From assembly GCA_014534295.1 (NCBI GenBank), contig JACVRU010000002.1:1-27292 (forward strand): DNA of 27,292 nt, read 5' to 3'. Under the pieces are notes generated by a model. It worked only from the letters and a program-made list of their open reading frames with translations, was not told the DNA's origin and did no database searches. A program made the translations under genes and the position numbers. Positions 6,461 to 14,302 of the stretch are shown in pieces (within the stretch, counting starts at the first letter, position 1; each line of letters starts with the position of its first letter). Origin of the DNA: Thermoleophilia bacterium (GTDB taxonomy: Bacteria; Actinomycetota; Thermoleophilia; Gaiellales; Gaiellaceae).

Positions 6461-7522
6461 CTAGGCCGCGAAGATCTTCATCGGCAGGCCGGCGAGCGGC
6501 TCGCCGCCGTTCGCAGTCACGAGCCATGTGTCCTGCATGTAGAGGCACTCGGCGCCGTCGGCGGAGATCGCGTGCGGGTGCATCGAGAACACCATGCTCT
6601 CCGCCAGCTCGGTCTTGACCCCCTCGCCGATCTTCGGATGCTCGATCATCGTCATCCCGATCGAATGGCCGGTCACGTGTCCGAGCACGTAGCCGCGCTC
6701 CGTGAACCCGCGCGACACGGCCCGGTGCACGTCGTGGGCGGTCGCGCCCGGGCGGAAGGCGTCTTTCGCCGCCTCGAAGTACTCCTCGTACGCCTCGAGC
6801 ATGCGCTCGACCTCGGCGGTGGGCTCGCCGATCGCGCGCGAGACCTCGACCCAGTGGCCGCCGGGCCCGGCGATCTCGAGGGACGGCAGGACGAAGTCTC
6901 CCAGGGGCTCGTCGCGGGCGAGCAGGAACTCCGGGCCCTTCAGCACCATGTTCATCGTCAGCCGGGCGCAGCCCTGCTCGACGAAGTAGCGCTCGCAGGC
7001 GGCCATCACCTCGGCGGCGCTGCGTCCCGGCTCGTACTCCCGGAGGAAGACGTGGAAACCCTCGGTGTTGATCCGGACGCTGTCGCGGACCGACTCGAGC
7101 TCGGCCTCGCTCTTCGCCGCCCGCGCGAGGTCGAACTCCGCGTCCCAGGGGACGAGCTCGCAGGCCTCCGCGAGCGCCCGATAGTCGCGGACGCCCATCA
7201 CGTAGTCGAGCCCGTAGACGCCGACGCGCCGCCCGCGCAGGCGCTCTGCGAGCCAGGAGCCCGGATGGTCGGCGAAGACCTGCTCGATCGCCGCCGTCCC
7301 GTGCTCCCCGACGTAGCGCGCCTCGCTCGGGAAGACGATCGCCGGGTCGCCGTCGCGGGGAACCAGCACGTACGCGTAGCGGTGCACGATCACGAAGCCG
7401 GAGAGGTACGTCACCGCTCCTTCGAAGCCCGTGTACTCGCTGCCGGAGACGACCGCCGCGTCGAGCCCGTCGCGGTCGAGCGCGGCGCGGACGTTCGCGT
7501 GGCGGCGCGTCAGCTCGTCCAT
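6461..7522 (-). CDS. Creatinase-like M24-family protein with degenerate metal site
   Basis: The 353-residue protein has an M24 pita-bread fold: an N-terminal creatinase-type domain (about 1-135) and a C-terminal catalytic-type domain. Aligned by eye to the five M24 metal ligands (D, D, H, E, E), it has Glu216 and Glu226 for the Asp pair, His286 kept in VTGHSIGM, His315 in place of the first Glu (VFSMHPHAI) and Gln330 in place of the last Glu (LYMQDTWLVT). That pattern is unlike a dinuclear aminopeptidase and resembles metal-independent members such as creatinase, which hydrolyse amidino or cyclic amide bonds. It is the last gene of the Liv importer unit and overlaps the reductase upstream by 13 bp, so it may act on the imported compound. 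The substrate is unknown; a canonical Xaa-Pro peptidase role is unlikely. Confidence 0.8.
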   Translation of the reverse strand: MDELTRRHANVRAALDRDGLDAAVVSGSEYTGFEGAVTYLSGFVIVHRYAYVLVPRDGDPAIVFPSEARYVGEHGTAAIEQVFADHPGSWLAERLRGRRVGVYGLDYVMGVRDYRALAEACELVPWDAEFDLARAAKSEAELESVRDSVRINTEGFHVFLREYEPGRSAAEVMAACERYFVEQGCARLTMNMVLKGPEFLLARDEPLGDFVLPSLEIAGPGGHWVEVSRAIGEPTAEVERMLEAYEEYFEAAKDAFRPGATAHDVHRAVSRGFTERGYVLGHVTGHSIGMTMIEHPKIGEGVKTELAESMVFSMHPHAISADGAECLYMQDTWLVTANGGEPLAGLPMKIFAA

Positions 7523-8430
7523 GACGCCTCCAGCCCCTTGATCAGGGCGACGACCGCCTCGTTCAGCTGCGTCGGGACGCCGTGCTCGCGGCCGAAGCGG
7601 ACGATGCCGCCGTTCAGGTAGTCGATCTCCGTGGGGCGCCGCCCCTCGACGTCCTGGAGCATCGAGGCCTTATGGTCGTATGCGACGTCCTTGCGGGCCG
7701 CGTAGTCGATCAGCTCCTCCGGATCGGCGTCGAGCTCGATGCCCTGCGCTGCGGCGGCCGCCTTCCCCTCGTCGACGAGCGCCGAGACGAGTCGGCGCAG
7801 GTCGGGCCGCTCGCAGACGCGCCCGTGGGCGAGGCCGGTCAGGGCGCCGATCGGGTTCGTGGCCGCGTTGAAGATCACCTTGCGCCATTGGGGTCCGCGC
7901 GCGTCGGCGAGAGCGGTCGTCGGCATCCCGCCGCGCGTGCATGCGTCGGCGAGCCGCGCGCACTCCTCGAGCGAGGCGGGACGTGGCTCGAACGGGCCGA
8001 TGGTCGTGTCGCCCTGGACGTCCCACTGGACATGGCCAGGCTCGACGATACGGCCCGCGGGGAAGGTCGTGCCGCGGATGACGCGCTCGACGTGCTCGGC
8101 GATCGCCTCCTCGTTCCCGACGCCGTTCTGGACGGAGCAGACCGCGCCGTCCGGGAACGCGTGCGCGGTCGCGGCCAGCGCCGGTCCGGTCTGCATCGAC
8201 TTCACCGCCACGATGCCGAAGTCGCAGGCGGGCAGCTCGTCGGCCTCCGACGTTGCGCGCAGGCGGCCGGTCAGCTCGCCGGCGCCGCTCAGCCGCAGCC
8301 CGGACTCGTTGATCGCTCGCACGTGCGCCTCGTCGAGGTCGTAGGCCCAGACCTCGACGTCCTCGAGCTGAGCGAGGCTCGCGGCGAACAGCGAGCCGAC
8401 CGCCCCGCACCCGACGACGCAGACTCTCAC
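7510..8430 (-). CDS. Ketopantoate-reductase-like (PanE/ApbA family) oxidoreductase, copy 1
   Basis: The 306-residue NADPH-dependent reductase has a Rossmann start RVCVVGCGAVGS (G7, G9, G12), Lys77 in VAVKSMQT and Asn102 in QNGVGNE. The helical C-domain carries the catalytic set Lys184, Asn188 and Asn192 (KVIFNAATNPIGALTG), Ser256 and Glu268 (SMLQDVEGRRPTEID). The family reduces 2-oxoacids at a C2 ketone; PanE makes pantoate for CoA. GTG 8430 overlaps the LivM stop by 4 nt (GTGA), so the gene is coupled to the importer. A second paralogue lies just upstream of the importer. No panB or panC is near, so a catabolic 2-oxoacid or branched hydroxyacid role is more likely than pantothenate synthesis, but that is inference. 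Confidence 0.85.
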   Translation of the reverse strand: MRVCVVGCGAVGSLFAASLAQLEDVEVWAYDLDEAHVRAINESGLRLSGAGELTGRLRATSEADELPACDFGIVAVKSMQTGPALAATAHAFPDGAVCSVQNGVGNEEAIAEHVERVIRGTTFPAGRIVEPGHVQWDVQGDTTIGPFEPRPASLEECARLADACTRGGMPTTALADARGPQWRKVIFNAATNPIGALTGLAHGRVCERPDLRRLVSALVDEGKAAAAAQGIELDADPEELIDYAARKDVAYDHKASMLQDVEGRRPTEIDYLNGGIVRFGREHGVPTQLNEAVVALIKGLEASWTS

Positions 8431-9395
8431 AGCCGGAGCTCCTTCCCGCCGGTGATCCCCGACGGACGCAGGACGAGCACGAGCGCCATCACCGCGCCGA
8501 CGACGACGAGCCTCGTCCCGTCCGGGAGGGCGCCGCGCTCCGCCTCCGCGAGGAACGAGTCGAGCCCGCTCACCGCGAGCGCGCCGACGACGGCGCCCCA
8601 CAGGCTCGTCATCCCGCCGACGACGAGCATGGCGAGCGTCAGGAACGTGAGCTCGAGGTAGACCTGGCCGGTCGAGATCGACCCGAGCATGTGCACATAG
8701 AGGCCGCCGGCGAAGCCGCAGAGCGCGCCGGAGAGCACGAACGCGCCGAGCCTGTGGCGGTGGACGCTGATGCCGACCGCCTGCGCGGCGGCGGGGTCCT
8801 CGCGCGTCGCGCGGAGGCGGCGCCCGAACCGGCTGCGCTGGTAGGCCCAAGCCACGAGCACGACGAGGGTCGCGCCGATCGTCGCCTGTGCGGGACCGGT
8901 CGTCTGCGGGACGAGCGAGAGCGTCGTCGCGCCGGGGCCGATCGCCGTCCATTCGCGCAGGAGGTTGTTCGTGATCTCGAGCACCGCGAAGGTCGCGATC
9001 CCCGCGGCGAGCCCGGAAAGCCGCATCAGGGGCAACCCGACCACCGCCGCGAGCACCGCGCCGACCCCGGCCGCGACGAGCAGCGACTCGACGTTGCCGA
9101 GCTCGTGGTCGCGGAGGATCGGGAAGAGGTCGCGCAGGATCGCGCCCTTGAGCAGGAGCGGCACGGTCATCACGCCGGCCGCGAACGCGCCAACGGCGAC
9201 GAAGCTGATCTGCCCGAACGAGAGCACGCCCGAGTTGCCGATGAAGACGTAGATCGCGACCACCATCGCCACGGCGACGATCGCGTGCAGCACGTAGATC
9301 TGCGTCGACCGCGAGACGGCGGTCGAGAGCAGGCCGGCGGCGACGATCAGGAGCAGGGGGCCGGCGAGCTCGAGGACGGGCGCGAGCCGCCTCAT
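8427..9395 (-). CDS. livM: Branched-chain-type ABC importer permease (LivM family)
   Basis: The 322-residue polytopic membrane protein has about eight to ten hydrophobic segments. It carries the LivM-type cytoplasmic coupling loop RSRFGRRLRATREDPAAAQAVGISVHRHRLGAFVLS, shown here as an EAA-like element by RATREDPAAAQAVGI. The MTSLWGAVVGALAV motif near the C-terminus is also typical. With LivH it forms the transmembrane channel of a high-affinity importer of the amino-acid/amide (HAAT) class; homologues import leucine, amides, urea or aromatic acids. ATG 9395 overlaps the LivH stop by 4 nt, and its own stop overlaps the reductase start by 4 nt. The gene symbol denotes the family, not proven leucine specificity. 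Confidence 0.93.
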   Translation of the reverse strand: MRRLAPVLELAGPLLLIVAAGLLSTAVSRSTQIYVLHAIVAVAMVVAIYVFIGNSGVLSFGQISFVAVGAFAAGVMTVPLLLKGAILRDLFPILRDHELGNVESLLVAAGVGAVLAAVVGLPLMRLSGLAAGIATFAVLEITNNLLREWTAIGPGATTLSLVPQTTGPAQATIGATLVVLVAWAYQRSRFGRRLRATREDPAAAQAVGISVHRHRLGAFVLSGALCGFAGGLYVHMLGSISTGQVYLELTFLTLAMLVVGGMTSLWGAVVGALAVSGLDSFLAEAERGALPDGTRLVVVGAVMALVLVLRPSGITGGKELRL

Positions 9396-10303
9396 ACGCG
9401 CTCTACGGTCGCCGCGCCCCGCGGCGCGAACAGGCCGCCGGGCCGCAGGAGCAGGACGAGGATCACGAGCGTGAACACCGCGGTCGGCAGGAAGATCGTC
9501 TTGTCGGTCGGCAGGACCCCGTTGATCAGGCCCGTGGCGAAGCCGATCGCGAAGCCGCCGAGCGTCGCGGTCCAGAGCCGGTCGAGCCCGCCCACCACGA
9601 CGCCGACGAGCACGACGATCGTCTCCTGCAGCCCGTAGGCCGGCGTCACGAGCGGCCTGCGCACGGTCAGCACCACCGCGACGAGCGCGGCCAGCACGGC
9701 CGAGAGGAAGACGGCGAAGCCGATCACGCGGTCGCTGCGGACGCCGAGCAGGCGCGCCGTCCGGAAGTCCGCGGCCGCGGCGCGCATGTGCAGCCCGATC
9801 GTCGTCCGGCCGAGCAGCAGCGCGAGCAGCCCGAGCATGACGACGCCGAGCACGATCGCGAGGATCGTCACCTGGCGCACGTTGACGCCGGCGACGTCCA
9901 CGGCGCGGTTCAGCCGGCCGACGACCCGCACCGGCTCGCCGATCGTCCCGTCGCGGACGTCCACGATGCGCGCCACCGCCTGGAGAAGGAACGCGAGCGC
10001 GAACGTCGTCACGAGCATCACCGCCGGCGACTGCCCGCGCAGCGGGCGGAAGACGGCCAGGTCGATCGCCGTCGAGAGCGCGATCACGACAGCGAAGCAG
10101 GCGGCGATGCTCACCGCGGGATGGAAGTGCGAGGTGAAGGCGAGCGTGTAGGCGCCGGCCATCACGAGCTGCCCGTACGCGAAGTTGACGAGCCGCAGGA
10201 CGCCGAAGACGAGGCCGATCCCGACCGCCATCAGCGCGTAGACCGCGCCGAGAGCGACGGAGTCGACGAGCGTCTGGGCGTCGACGACAGCGAGCGGCAT
10301 CAC
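9392..10303 (-). CDS. livH: Branched-chain-type ABC importer permease (LivH family)
   Basis: The 303-residue permease has the characteristic LivH opening VALGAVYALMAVGIGLVFGVLRLVNFAYGQ, the loop GLHMRAAAADFRTARLLGVRSDRVIGFAVFLSA and the C-terminal GGLDRLWTATLGGFAIGFATG. About eight membrane segments are apparent. It pairs with LivM. Two starts are possible, GTG 10303 (GTGA overlap with livF) and ATG 10300 immediately after it; both imply coupling to LivF. Gene order here (G-F-H-M after the binding protein) is one of the common HAAT layouts. Confidence 0.93.
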   Translation of the reverse strand: MMPLAVVDAQTLVDSVALGAVYALMAVGIGLVFGVLRLVNFAYGQLVMAGAYTLAFTSHFHPAVSIAACFAVVIALSTAIDLAVFRPLRGQSPAVMLVTTFALAFLLQAVARIVDVRDGTIGEPVRVVGRLNRAVDVAGVNVRQVTILAIVLGVVMLGLLALLLGRTTIGLHMRAAAADFRTARLLGVRSDRVIGFAVFLSAVLAALVAVVLTVRRPLVTPAYGLQETIVVLVGVVVGGLDRLWTATLGGFAIGFATGLINGVLPTDKTIFLPTAVFTLVILVLLLRPGGLFAPRGAATVERV

Positions 10304-11016
10304 GCGAGGTAGGCGGCGACGAGCCGGCGGGTATCGGACGCGTCCGCGGGGGTCAGCGTCGCCCGCAGCCCGCCGTTGGCGAGGACGTACGTGCGATCGG
10401 CGAGCGCGACCGTCCGCTGCGCCCGTTGCTCCACGAGCAGGACGGTCACGCCGCGCTCGCGCACGCGGTCGAGCGTCTCGAAGACGGAGTCGACGACGGC
10501 CGGCGCGAGGCCGAGGGAGGGCTCGTCGAGCAGGAGCAGCCGGGGCCCCGCCACGAGGGCCCGGGCGATCGCGAGCTGCTGCTGCTGGCCGCCGGAGAGG
10601 ACGCCTGCGGGGCGCCGCCGGGACTCCGCCAGCGCCGGGAAGAGGTCGAAGGCCTCTCGGAGGGCCTCGATGCCACCGCCGTTGCGGCGGGCCGCGAGGC
10701 CCAGCCGCAGGTTCTCCTCCACCGAGAAGTCGGCGAAGACGCGCCGACCCTCGGGCACGAGCGCGACGCCCGAGCGCGCGACCGTCTCGGGCGGACGGCC
10801 GAGGAGGGAGGCGCCGTCGACGAGGATCTCCCCCGTCGCGACCGGCACGACGCCCATGATCGCGTGCAGCGTCGTCGACTTCCCGGCCCCGTTCGGCCCG
10901 ATCAGGCCCACTAGCTCCCCGGGCGCCACCTCCAGCGAGAGGCCGCGGACGGCCGGAACGCCGCCGTAGCGAACCTCTACGGATCGCAGCTCGAGCAGGG
11001 GCCGCCGCTCCGTCAC
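10300..11016 (-). CDS. livF: ABC importer ATPase (LivF family)
   Basis: The 238-residue nucleotide-binding subunit shows Walker A GPNGAGKST (about 40-48), a Q-loop region at GVVPVATG, signature LSGGQQQQLAIARALV and Walker B RLLLLDEPSLGLAPAVV. The switch position reads LLVEQRAQRTVALADRTYVL, with Gln where many ABC ATPases have His; this is normal for LivF. It heterodimerises with LivG to power uptake through LivHM. GTG 11016 overlaps the LivG stop by 4 nt. Confidence 0.94.
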   Translation of the reverse strand: MTERRPLLELRSVEVRYGGVPAVRGLSLEVAPGELVGLIGPNGAGKSTTLHAIMGVVPVATGEILVDGASLLGRPPETVARSGVALVPEGRRVFADFSVEENLRLGLAARRNGGGIEALREAFDLFPALAESRRRPAGVLSGGQQQQLAIARALVAGPRLLLLDEPSLGLAPAVVDSVFETLDRVRERGVTVLLVEQRAQRTVALADRTYVLANGGLRATLTPADASDTRRLVAAYLA

Positions 11017-11777
11017 TCGGCCGCGCTCTCCCCGAGATAGGCGGCGGCGACGTCGAGGTTGGCCCGGATCTCTCCGGGCGGGCCCTCCGCGAGCGTCCGG
11101 CCCTGGTCGAGGACCTGGATCCGGTCGCAGACGTCCATCACCAGCGCCACGTTGTGGTCGACGAGGAGGACGCCCGCGTCGTGCTCGTCCCGCACCGAGC
11201 GGACGACGGCCGCGAACTCGGGCAGCTCCGCCTCGGGGAGCCCCGCGGCCGGCTCGTCCATGAGGACGAAATGCGGCTCCGTGGCGAGGGCGCGGGCCAC
11301 GCCGAGCCGCCGCTCGTCGCCGTGGGAGAGCGCCGACGCCGTCACGGCGGCGAGCTTCTCCAGCCCCAGCAGCTCCAGCAGCGCGTCCGCCCGCCTCGCC
11401 GCCTCGCGGGGCCGGGCGCCGATCCCGAGCGCGGCCACCTCGACGTTCTCGCGGACGGACAGGGACGGAAACGCCCGGCTGTGCTGGAACGTCCGCGCGA
11501 GCCCCGCCCGCGCGCGGCGGCTCGCGTTCCAGCCGGTCACGTCGCGGCCGGCGAGCTCCACTGCGCCGTCGTCCGGACGGTCGAAGCCGCTGAGCACGTT
11601 CACGAGCGTGGACTTGCCCGCGCCGTTGGGCCCGATCAGGCCGACGACCTCGTGGCGGCGCACCTCCAGCGTGACGTCCTGGAGCGCCCGGACCCCGGCG
11701 AACGACCGCGAGACGGACGAGGCCCGGAGGACGTCGCCGGCCCCGTCGCCGGCTTGCGTCTCGGCCGCGGTCGACAC
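11013..11777 (-). CDS. livG: ABC importer ATPase (LivG family)
   Basis: The 254-residue nucleotide-binding subunit has Walker A GPNGAGKST (49-57), the LivG-typical LARTFQHSRAFPSLSVRENV, signature ASALSHGDERRLGVARALA, Walker B FVLMDEPAAGLP and switch His in LLVDHNVALVMDVCDRIQVL. It starts at GTG 11777 after a 282-bp spacer that separates it from the binding-protein gene. No strong Shine-Dalgarno is seen. It is the first of five genes (livG, F, H, M, reductase) joined by exact 4-nt overlaps. Confidence 0.93.
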   Translation of the reverse strand: MSTAAETQAGDGAGDVLRASSVSRSFAGVRALQDVTLEVRRHEVVGLIGPNGAGKSTLVNVLSGFDRPDDGAVELAGRDVTGWNASRRARAGLARTFQHSRAFPSLSVRENVEVAALGIGARPREAARRADALLELLGLEKLAAVTASALSHGDERRLGVARALATEPHFVLMDEPAAGLPEAELPEFAAVVRSVRDEHDAGVLLVDHNVALVMDVCDRIQVLDQGRTLAEGPPGEIRANLDVAAAYLGESAAE

Positions 11778-11820
11778 GCCTACGCCTGGCTGCCCGTCAG
11801 AGGCGGCTCCGAACGGCTCG

Positions 11821-11864
11821 GACGGCCGAGATCGCAGCAGCCAACGCCGCGCAGCTCGGCCGTC
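11821..11864 (-). repeat. Inverted repeat with 10-bp arms
   Basis: GACGGCCGAG (11821-11830) and CTCGGCCGTC (11855-11864) are perfect complements with a 24-base loop. It is the hairpin closest to livG in the transcript and lies 44 nt upstream of its start, so it might also affect livG translation. Confidence 0.55.
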
Positions 11865-11966
11865 ACGAAACGCTCCTCTCCTTGGCCGGGTGGAAGCCCC
11901 CGCCGCGCCGGGGCCGAAGGCCCGCGCGCGGAAGGCACAGGACGGTCGTCACAGGGAGGCGGTGGT

Positions 11967-12000
11967 CGGCCCGCGGAAGACCGCGCTCTTCCGCGGGCCG
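11967..12000 (-). repeat. Strong hairpin with 14-bp perfect arms
   Basis: CGGCCCGCGGAAGA (11967-11980) and TCTTCCGCGGGCCG (11987-12000) pair perfectly across a 6-base loop. This is the most stable hairpin I found in the window. No T-run follows on either strand, so it looks like an RNA-stability or processing element, or a dispersed palindromic unit, rather than a classical terminator. Confidence 0.7.
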
Positions 12001-12027
12001 TGGGGAAGCCGTCCAGCGTCCCTCGAG

Positions 12028-12060
12028 GCGTGGGGGAGAACCGTAGGTACTCCCCCACGC
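12028..12060 (-). terminator. Hairpin directly after the binding-protein stop codon
   Basis: GCGTGGGGGAG (12028-12038) and CTCCCCCACGC (12050-12060) pair perfectly over 11 bp with an 11-base loop. The stem begins at the last base of the binding-protein stop codon (TAG, 12062-12060). No T-run follows, so partial termination or 3'-end protection of the binding-protein transcript is more likely than full termination. Confidence 0.55.
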
Positions 12061-13286
12061 TAGATCTCGGGGACCGTCTTTGCCGTGATGGGGCCGAAGT
12101 ACTTGCCCTGGTTGCCCTGGATCTCCACGACGCGGTACTCCCGGCCGAAGACCGTGTGCAGCTCCGGAGAGAAGTTGACGTTGCCCGAGATCGTCTCGAC
12201 GTCTTCGAAGCCCTCCAGCTCGTCGGCCAGGGCTTCGCCCTCCGTCGAGCCGTCCGCGCGGCGGATCGCCTCGACGACGCCGTCGATCGCGCCGGCTCCC
12301 GCGAGGAAGCCGCCGGTGCCGGGCTGCGAGCCGGCGTCCGTGAGCGCCTGGATCAGCTCGCGGACCTCCTCGCTCGGGTCGTCGCCGAAGACCGACGCGT
12401 ACGTGACGGAGTAGTAGTTCGTGACCGGCGGGTCGTCGGTCACCCAGTACGTGCCGTCGCCGGCCCAGGAGTTGAGGATCGGCGTCTCGCTGCCCAGCGC
12501 ACGCAGGCCGGAGACCAGCGCGGGCAGCTCGCCGAACGCGGTCGACGTCACGACGACGTCGGCGTTCGCCTGGTTCAGGCGGCTGACCGCCGCGTCGACG
12601 TTGTCGGCCCCGGTCGCGTAGGTCTCCTTGGCGACGATCTCGCCCCCGAGCTCCGTGAAGCGCGCCTCGAACGCCTGGACGACGTTCTGGAAGTAGACGA
12701 GGAGCGTGTTCGTTGCGAGGGCCGCCGTCCGCCAGCCCTGCTCCCACGCGAACTCGGCCATCGCCGAGCCCTCGTCCTGGGCGACGTTGCCGAAGCTGAA
12801 CGCCAGGCGGCCGGCCTCGCCGAACCGCTTCGGGCCCATCTGGTCGGTGCCGATGCACGGCGCGATCGCGAGCGTGCCCTGGGAGATCGCCTCCTGCACG
12901 ACCGGCGTCGCGAAGTCGACGTCGCAGGTGACGAATACGATGTCTGCGCCGCCCTCGAGGAGCGTCGTTGCGCACACGCGCGCCCGCGACGGGTCGTTGT
13001 TCTGCGTGTCGCACGTCTCGATCCGCAGGTCGCGGCCGTCCACGCCGCCGTCGGCGTTGATCTGGTCGACGCGGATCTGCGCCGCCGCCAGCGCCGGACC
13101 GTCGAAGGGGGCCATCTGGCCGGACGAGTCGAACGCCCAGCCGATCGTGATCGGCCCCTCGGCCGTGGTCTCGGCCCCGGTCGTCTGCTCCGCCGCCTCG
13201 TCGTCGCCGTCGCCGCCGCAAGCCGCCGCGCCGAGCGCAAGCGCCGCGAAGAGCGCCACAGCCCTCCATCCGATCCTGCCTCGCAT
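12060..13286 (-). CDS. ABC importer substrate-binding lipoprotein (Leu/Ile/Val-type, Peripla_BP_6)
   Basis: The 408-residue exported receptor of the importer starts with a lipoprotein signal peptide (MRGRIGWRAVALFAALALGA, then AAC with Cys23 as the lipidation site) and an acidic linker rich in Glu, Ala and Thr. The two-lobed type I binding fold begins at ITIGWAFDSSGQMAPFDGPA. Other landmarks are INADGGVDGRDLRIETCDTQ, ACIG-like cleft residues (APCIGTDQMG), and VSRLNQANADVVVTSTAFGE in the second lobe. The C-terminus includes FSPELHTVFGREYRVVEIQG. ATG 13286 has a strong AGGAGG (13291-13296) 4 nt upstream. The family binds amino acids, amides, urea or aromatic acids; ligand contacts cannot be assigned by eye. 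Confidence 0.93.
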   Translation of the reverse strand: MRGRIGWRAVALFAALALGAAACGGDGDDEAAEQTTGAETTAEGPITIGWAFDSSGQMAPFDGPALAAAQIRVDQINADGGVDGRDLRIETCDTQNNDPSRARVCATTLLEGGADIVFVTCDVDFATPVVQEAISQGTLAIAPCIGTDQMGPKRFGEAGRLAFSFGNVAQDEGSAMAEFAWEQGWRTAALATNTLLVYFQNVVQAFEARFTELGGEIVAKETYATGADNVDAAVSRLNQANADVVVTSTAFGELPALVSGLRALGSETPILNSWAGDGTYWVTDDPPVTNYYSVTYASVFGDDPSEEVRELIQALTDAGSQPGTGGFLAGAGAIDGVVEAIRRADGSTEGEALADELEGFEDVETISGNVNFSPELHTVFGREYRVVEIQGNQGKYFGPITAKTVPEI

Positions 13287-13290
13287 CAGT

Positions 13291-13331
13291 CCTCCTCTCG
13301 GGTCGACCCGGTCGTGTGCCCTGCTTCTATA
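13291..13331 (-). promoter_or_regulatory. Leader and promoter region of the binding-protein gene
   Basis: The 62-bp gap after reductase copy 2 carries, on the minus strand, a TATAGA -10-like box (13326-13331), the perfect 12-bp palindrome CGGGTCGACCCG (13299-13310) and AGGAGG (13291-13296) ahead of ATG 13286. No good -35 is seen. The palindrome sits about 16 bp downstream of the -10, where a bound repressor would block transcription. This suggests the importer can be expressed independently of the upstream enzymes. Confidence 0.5.
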
Positions 13332-13348
13332 CACGCTGCTCGATTGGA

Positions 13349-14302
13349 TTACGAGTAGGACGCCTCCCTGGCTTTCACGAGCGCGTAAAGCGCCTCGTGG
13401 AGCGGCGCCGGCACGCCGATGCGGGCGGCCTCGCGGACGAGCGAGCCGTTGATCAGCTCCACCTCCGTGGGTCGTCCGGCGCGCACGTCCTCCAGCATCG
13501 ACGGGTGGTGGGCGCTCCCGCGCCGCGTGGCGATGACGTTCATCTCCCAGGGATCGTCGTGGAGCCGGATCCCGCCCGCGCCCGCGACCGCCTTGCCCTC
13601 GTCGACGAGCGCGTGGACGAGCTCGCCGAGCTCCCCCTCGGCGAAGTGGAAGTCGTGGTGCAGCCCCGTCAGTGCGGCGACGCCGTTGACGGTCGCGTTG
13701 AAGATCAGCTTCGACCACTGCGCCGGCCGCAGGTCGGCGAACGCGCGCGCCTTCAGCCCCGAGGAGACGATCAGCGCCGCGGTCTCCTCGGCTACGGCCG
13801 CGGGCGTGCCGCCGAAGGGGCCGAGCCAGGTCTCCGTGTCGAGCACGTACTCCACATGCGTGTCGGAGTGGCGCGTGCCGCTCATGAAGGTGACGCCGGA
13901 GAGGAGCGGCCAGCCGCCGTGGCGGGCGACGACCTCCTCGGCTCCGAGCCCGTTCTGGACGGTCATCACTGTCGCTTCGGGGATTCGCCCCTCGAGGCTC
14001 GCGGCCGCGGCTTCGAGCCCGGTCGCCTTCGTCGCGACGATCGCGAGCTCGACGTGCGGGAGCTGGGCCGCGTCGGGCGTGGCCCGCACCGCGGCGGTGA
14101 AGTCGGCCTTGCCGCTGACGCGCAGCCCGCGCTCGGCGAGCGCGCGGGCGTGCTCGTCCCGGCGGCAGAGCACCCAGACATCGGCGACGCGCGCGAGGTG
14201 GGCCGCGAACAAGCTGCCGATCGTGCCGGCTCCGACTACGCAGACAGTTGACGTACGGCCCCCACGCCGCGCCGCGCGAGCTCGCGCGGGTCGAGCTGCC
14301 AC
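13349..14302 (-). CDS. Ketopantoate-reductase-like oxidoreductase, copy 2
   Basis: The protein has about 300 core residues with Rossmann start TVCVVGAGTIGS, Lys in IVATKATGLE, QNGLGAEEV, catalytic Lys and Asn in SKLIFNATVNGVAALTG, and SMLEDVRAGRPTEVELING. It is paralogous to the copy at 7510-8430 and shares its length and motif order, but GIRLHDDPWEMNVIATRRGS and the substrate-loop region differ, suggesting a different oxoacid. Its start is uncertain: the nearest in-frame canonical codon is GTG 14302, which adds about 19 residues and overlaps the upstream gene by 67 bp. A shorter product from a non-canonical codon near 14250-14260, behind GTGGGGG, would fit the family N-terminus better. It probably closes the enzyme part of the block. 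Confidence 0.82.
   Translation of the reverse strand: MAARPARARAARRGGRTSTVCVVGAGTIGSLFAAHLARVADVWVLCRRDEHARALAERGLRVSGKADFTAAVRATPDAAQLPHVELAIVATKATGLEAAAASLEGRIPEATVMTVQNGLGAEEVVARHGGWPLLSGVTFMSGTRHSDTHVEYVLDTETWLGPFGGTPAAVAEETAALIVSSGLKARAFADLRPAQWSKLIFNATVNGVAALTGLHHDFHFAEGELGELVHALVDEGKAVAGAGGIRLHDDPWEMNVIATRRGSAHHPSMLEDVRAGRPTEVELINGSLVREAARIGVPAPLHEALYALVKAREASYS

Larger units (their letters stand above)
11778..12059. other. Structured spacer between binding-protein gene and livG
   Basis: The 282-bp stretch has no convincing gene; the 92-codon minus-strand frame across it (11780-12058) is low-complexity and repeat-driven. It holds three strong inverted repeats (11821-11864, 11967-12000, 12028-12060) plus two small GC hairpins at 11896-11914 and 11911-11923. 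None has a T-run on the minus strand. Importer operons commonly carry structured RNA after the binding-protein gene to keep its level above that of the membrane parts, which is the likely purpose. Confidence 0.6.

Noticed and set aside
11780..12058. 92-codon minus-strand ORF in the structured spacer
   Set aside because: Pro/Arg/Gly-rich composition created by the inverted repeats; no start signal and no hydrophobic or domain pattern.
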